Positions 63,833 to 64,000 of a stretch of 64,000 bases of DNA are shown here, piece by piece (within the stretch, counting starts at the first letter, position 1; the number at the start of each line of letters is the position of its first letter). The translations under genes and the position numbers were made by a program. Below the pieces are notes generated by a model. It had not been told where the DNA came from, made no database searches, and was given only the letters and a program-made list of their open reading frames with translations. Where the stretch lies: NCBI GenBank assembly GCA_965249185.1, contig CBDFLS010000002.1:682001-746000 (forward strand). The letters run 5' to 3'. The stretch comes from CBDFLS01 sp965249185. GTDB taxonomy: Bacteria > Chloroflexota > Dehalococcoidia > Lucifugimonadales > Australimonadaceae.

Positions 63833-64000
63833 TCAGAGGCTCCACGCTGACTGGGCGATCTTTCCAAGATCCTCTTCGCGTTCTTCGATTTCTGTCAAAG
63901 TCCACTCAGAGAAATTCAGCAATTCCCTGGTCAACTGGAACGCAGACTTCTTGTACTCAGTCTGTTTGTCGCCAAACGAATTGTTCGATGCAGCCGTGTT
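63833..64000 (-). CDS. C-terminal end of a GmrSD/DUF262-DUF1524-type nuclease (partial)
   Basis: 55 codons run in from the right edge to a TGA at 63833-63835. 'SNNSFGDKQTEYKKSAFQLT', 'RELLNFSEWT' and 'LTEIEERE' then 'LGKIAQSAWSL' resemble the last helices of DUF1524 HNH domains, found in GmrSD-type modification-dependent restriction enzymes. Local base composition is much less GC-rich than the rest of the window, consistent with acquired defence DNA. The catalytic HNH motif is outside the window. Confidence 0.65.
   Translation of the reverse strand, partial: NTAASNNSFGDKQTEYKKSAFQLTRELLNFSEWTLTEIEEREEDLGKIAQSAWSL

Overview
The window is GC-rich, densely packed DNA with short intergenic gaps and frequent ATGA/GTGA or one-base gene overlaps. 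It looks like a chromosomal segment of an uncultured or environmental member of the Chloroflexota, probably Dehalococcoidia/SAR202-like. The inference rests on a complex I cluster without the NADH-input subunits, F420 biosynthesis (cofE), a membrane pyrophosphatase, a tandem family of 4,5-dihydroxyphthalate-decarboxylase-like proteins, a Rieske oxygenase, CoA-transferase and MaoC genes, and a bacterial translin-family gene. No 16S or 23S rRNA and no tRNA was recognised, so the assignment is an inference.

Layout. 1-3 kb: end of a CaiB/BaiF CoA-transferase, two MaoC hot-dog proteins, an orphan NarL-type response regulator and a decayed small membrane protein. 3-6 kb: PiT-family transporter with its DUF47 partner, a SelW-like selenoprotein whose UGA lies exactly at the CxxU position, and cofE. 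6.1-8 kb: a TPP riboswitch with its terminator in front of thiG-thiE-thiS. 8-14 kb: accessory region with an IS1595-type element, a Rieske oxygenase, a solitary IS end and three tandem binding-protein-fold genes. 14-28 kb: an EamA exporter, M20 and M19 hydrolases, a MoxR-type AAA ATPase, trxB, a Gfo/Idh/MocA oxidoreductase, an A-type Fe-S protein, a metallophosphoesterase, a lone xanthine-dehydrogenase-type subunit, thiL-tsaE-tsaB, ndk and rsfS. 28-32.3 kb: a DUF502 protein, mnmA, an rnhB-yraN fusion and a second thiE with an extra N-terminal domain. 32.4-42.8 kb: minus-strand nuoB-C-D-H-I-J-K-(small DUF2007-like gene)-L-M-N with no A, E, F or G. 43-47.5 kb: a translin-family gene, hppA behind a terminator-like hairpin, and two SDR oxidoreductases. 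47.6-52.2 kb: dcd, ribD-ribE-ribBA-ribH and a yqeY-like gene. 52.2-56.6 kb: an intergenic repeat array, purQ, a split EamA pair and purL. 56.7-63.7 kb: rplI, dnaB, a DnaD-like gene, a double-AAA helicase loader, a HIT hydrolase and leuS. At the right edge, less GC-rich DNA begins, carrying the C-terminal end of a GmrSD/DUF1524-type nuclease.

How the genes work together. Vitamin and cofactor synthesis is prominent: thiamine (thiG, thiE twice, thiS, thiL), a nearly complete riboflavin pathway, and F420. The riboflavin genes run in order behind dcd. The nuo cluster and hppA point to ion-gradient energetics in which electrons enter complex I from a donor other than NADH, or through subunits encoded elsewhere. 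rplI-dnaB-dnaD-loader forms a replication block. The Rieske enzyme, decarboxylase-like proteins, CoA-transferase, MaoC proteins, SDRs and molybdenum hydroxylase suggest breakdown of aromatic or other recalcitrant organic compounds.

The best candidate for something overlooked is the selenoprotein at 4910-5212. Conventional gene calling would shorten it and lose its redox motif. Other points of interest are the duplicated AAA domain of the helicase loader, ligand substitutions in RibD and the M19 protein, and several in-frame or intergenic minisatellites.
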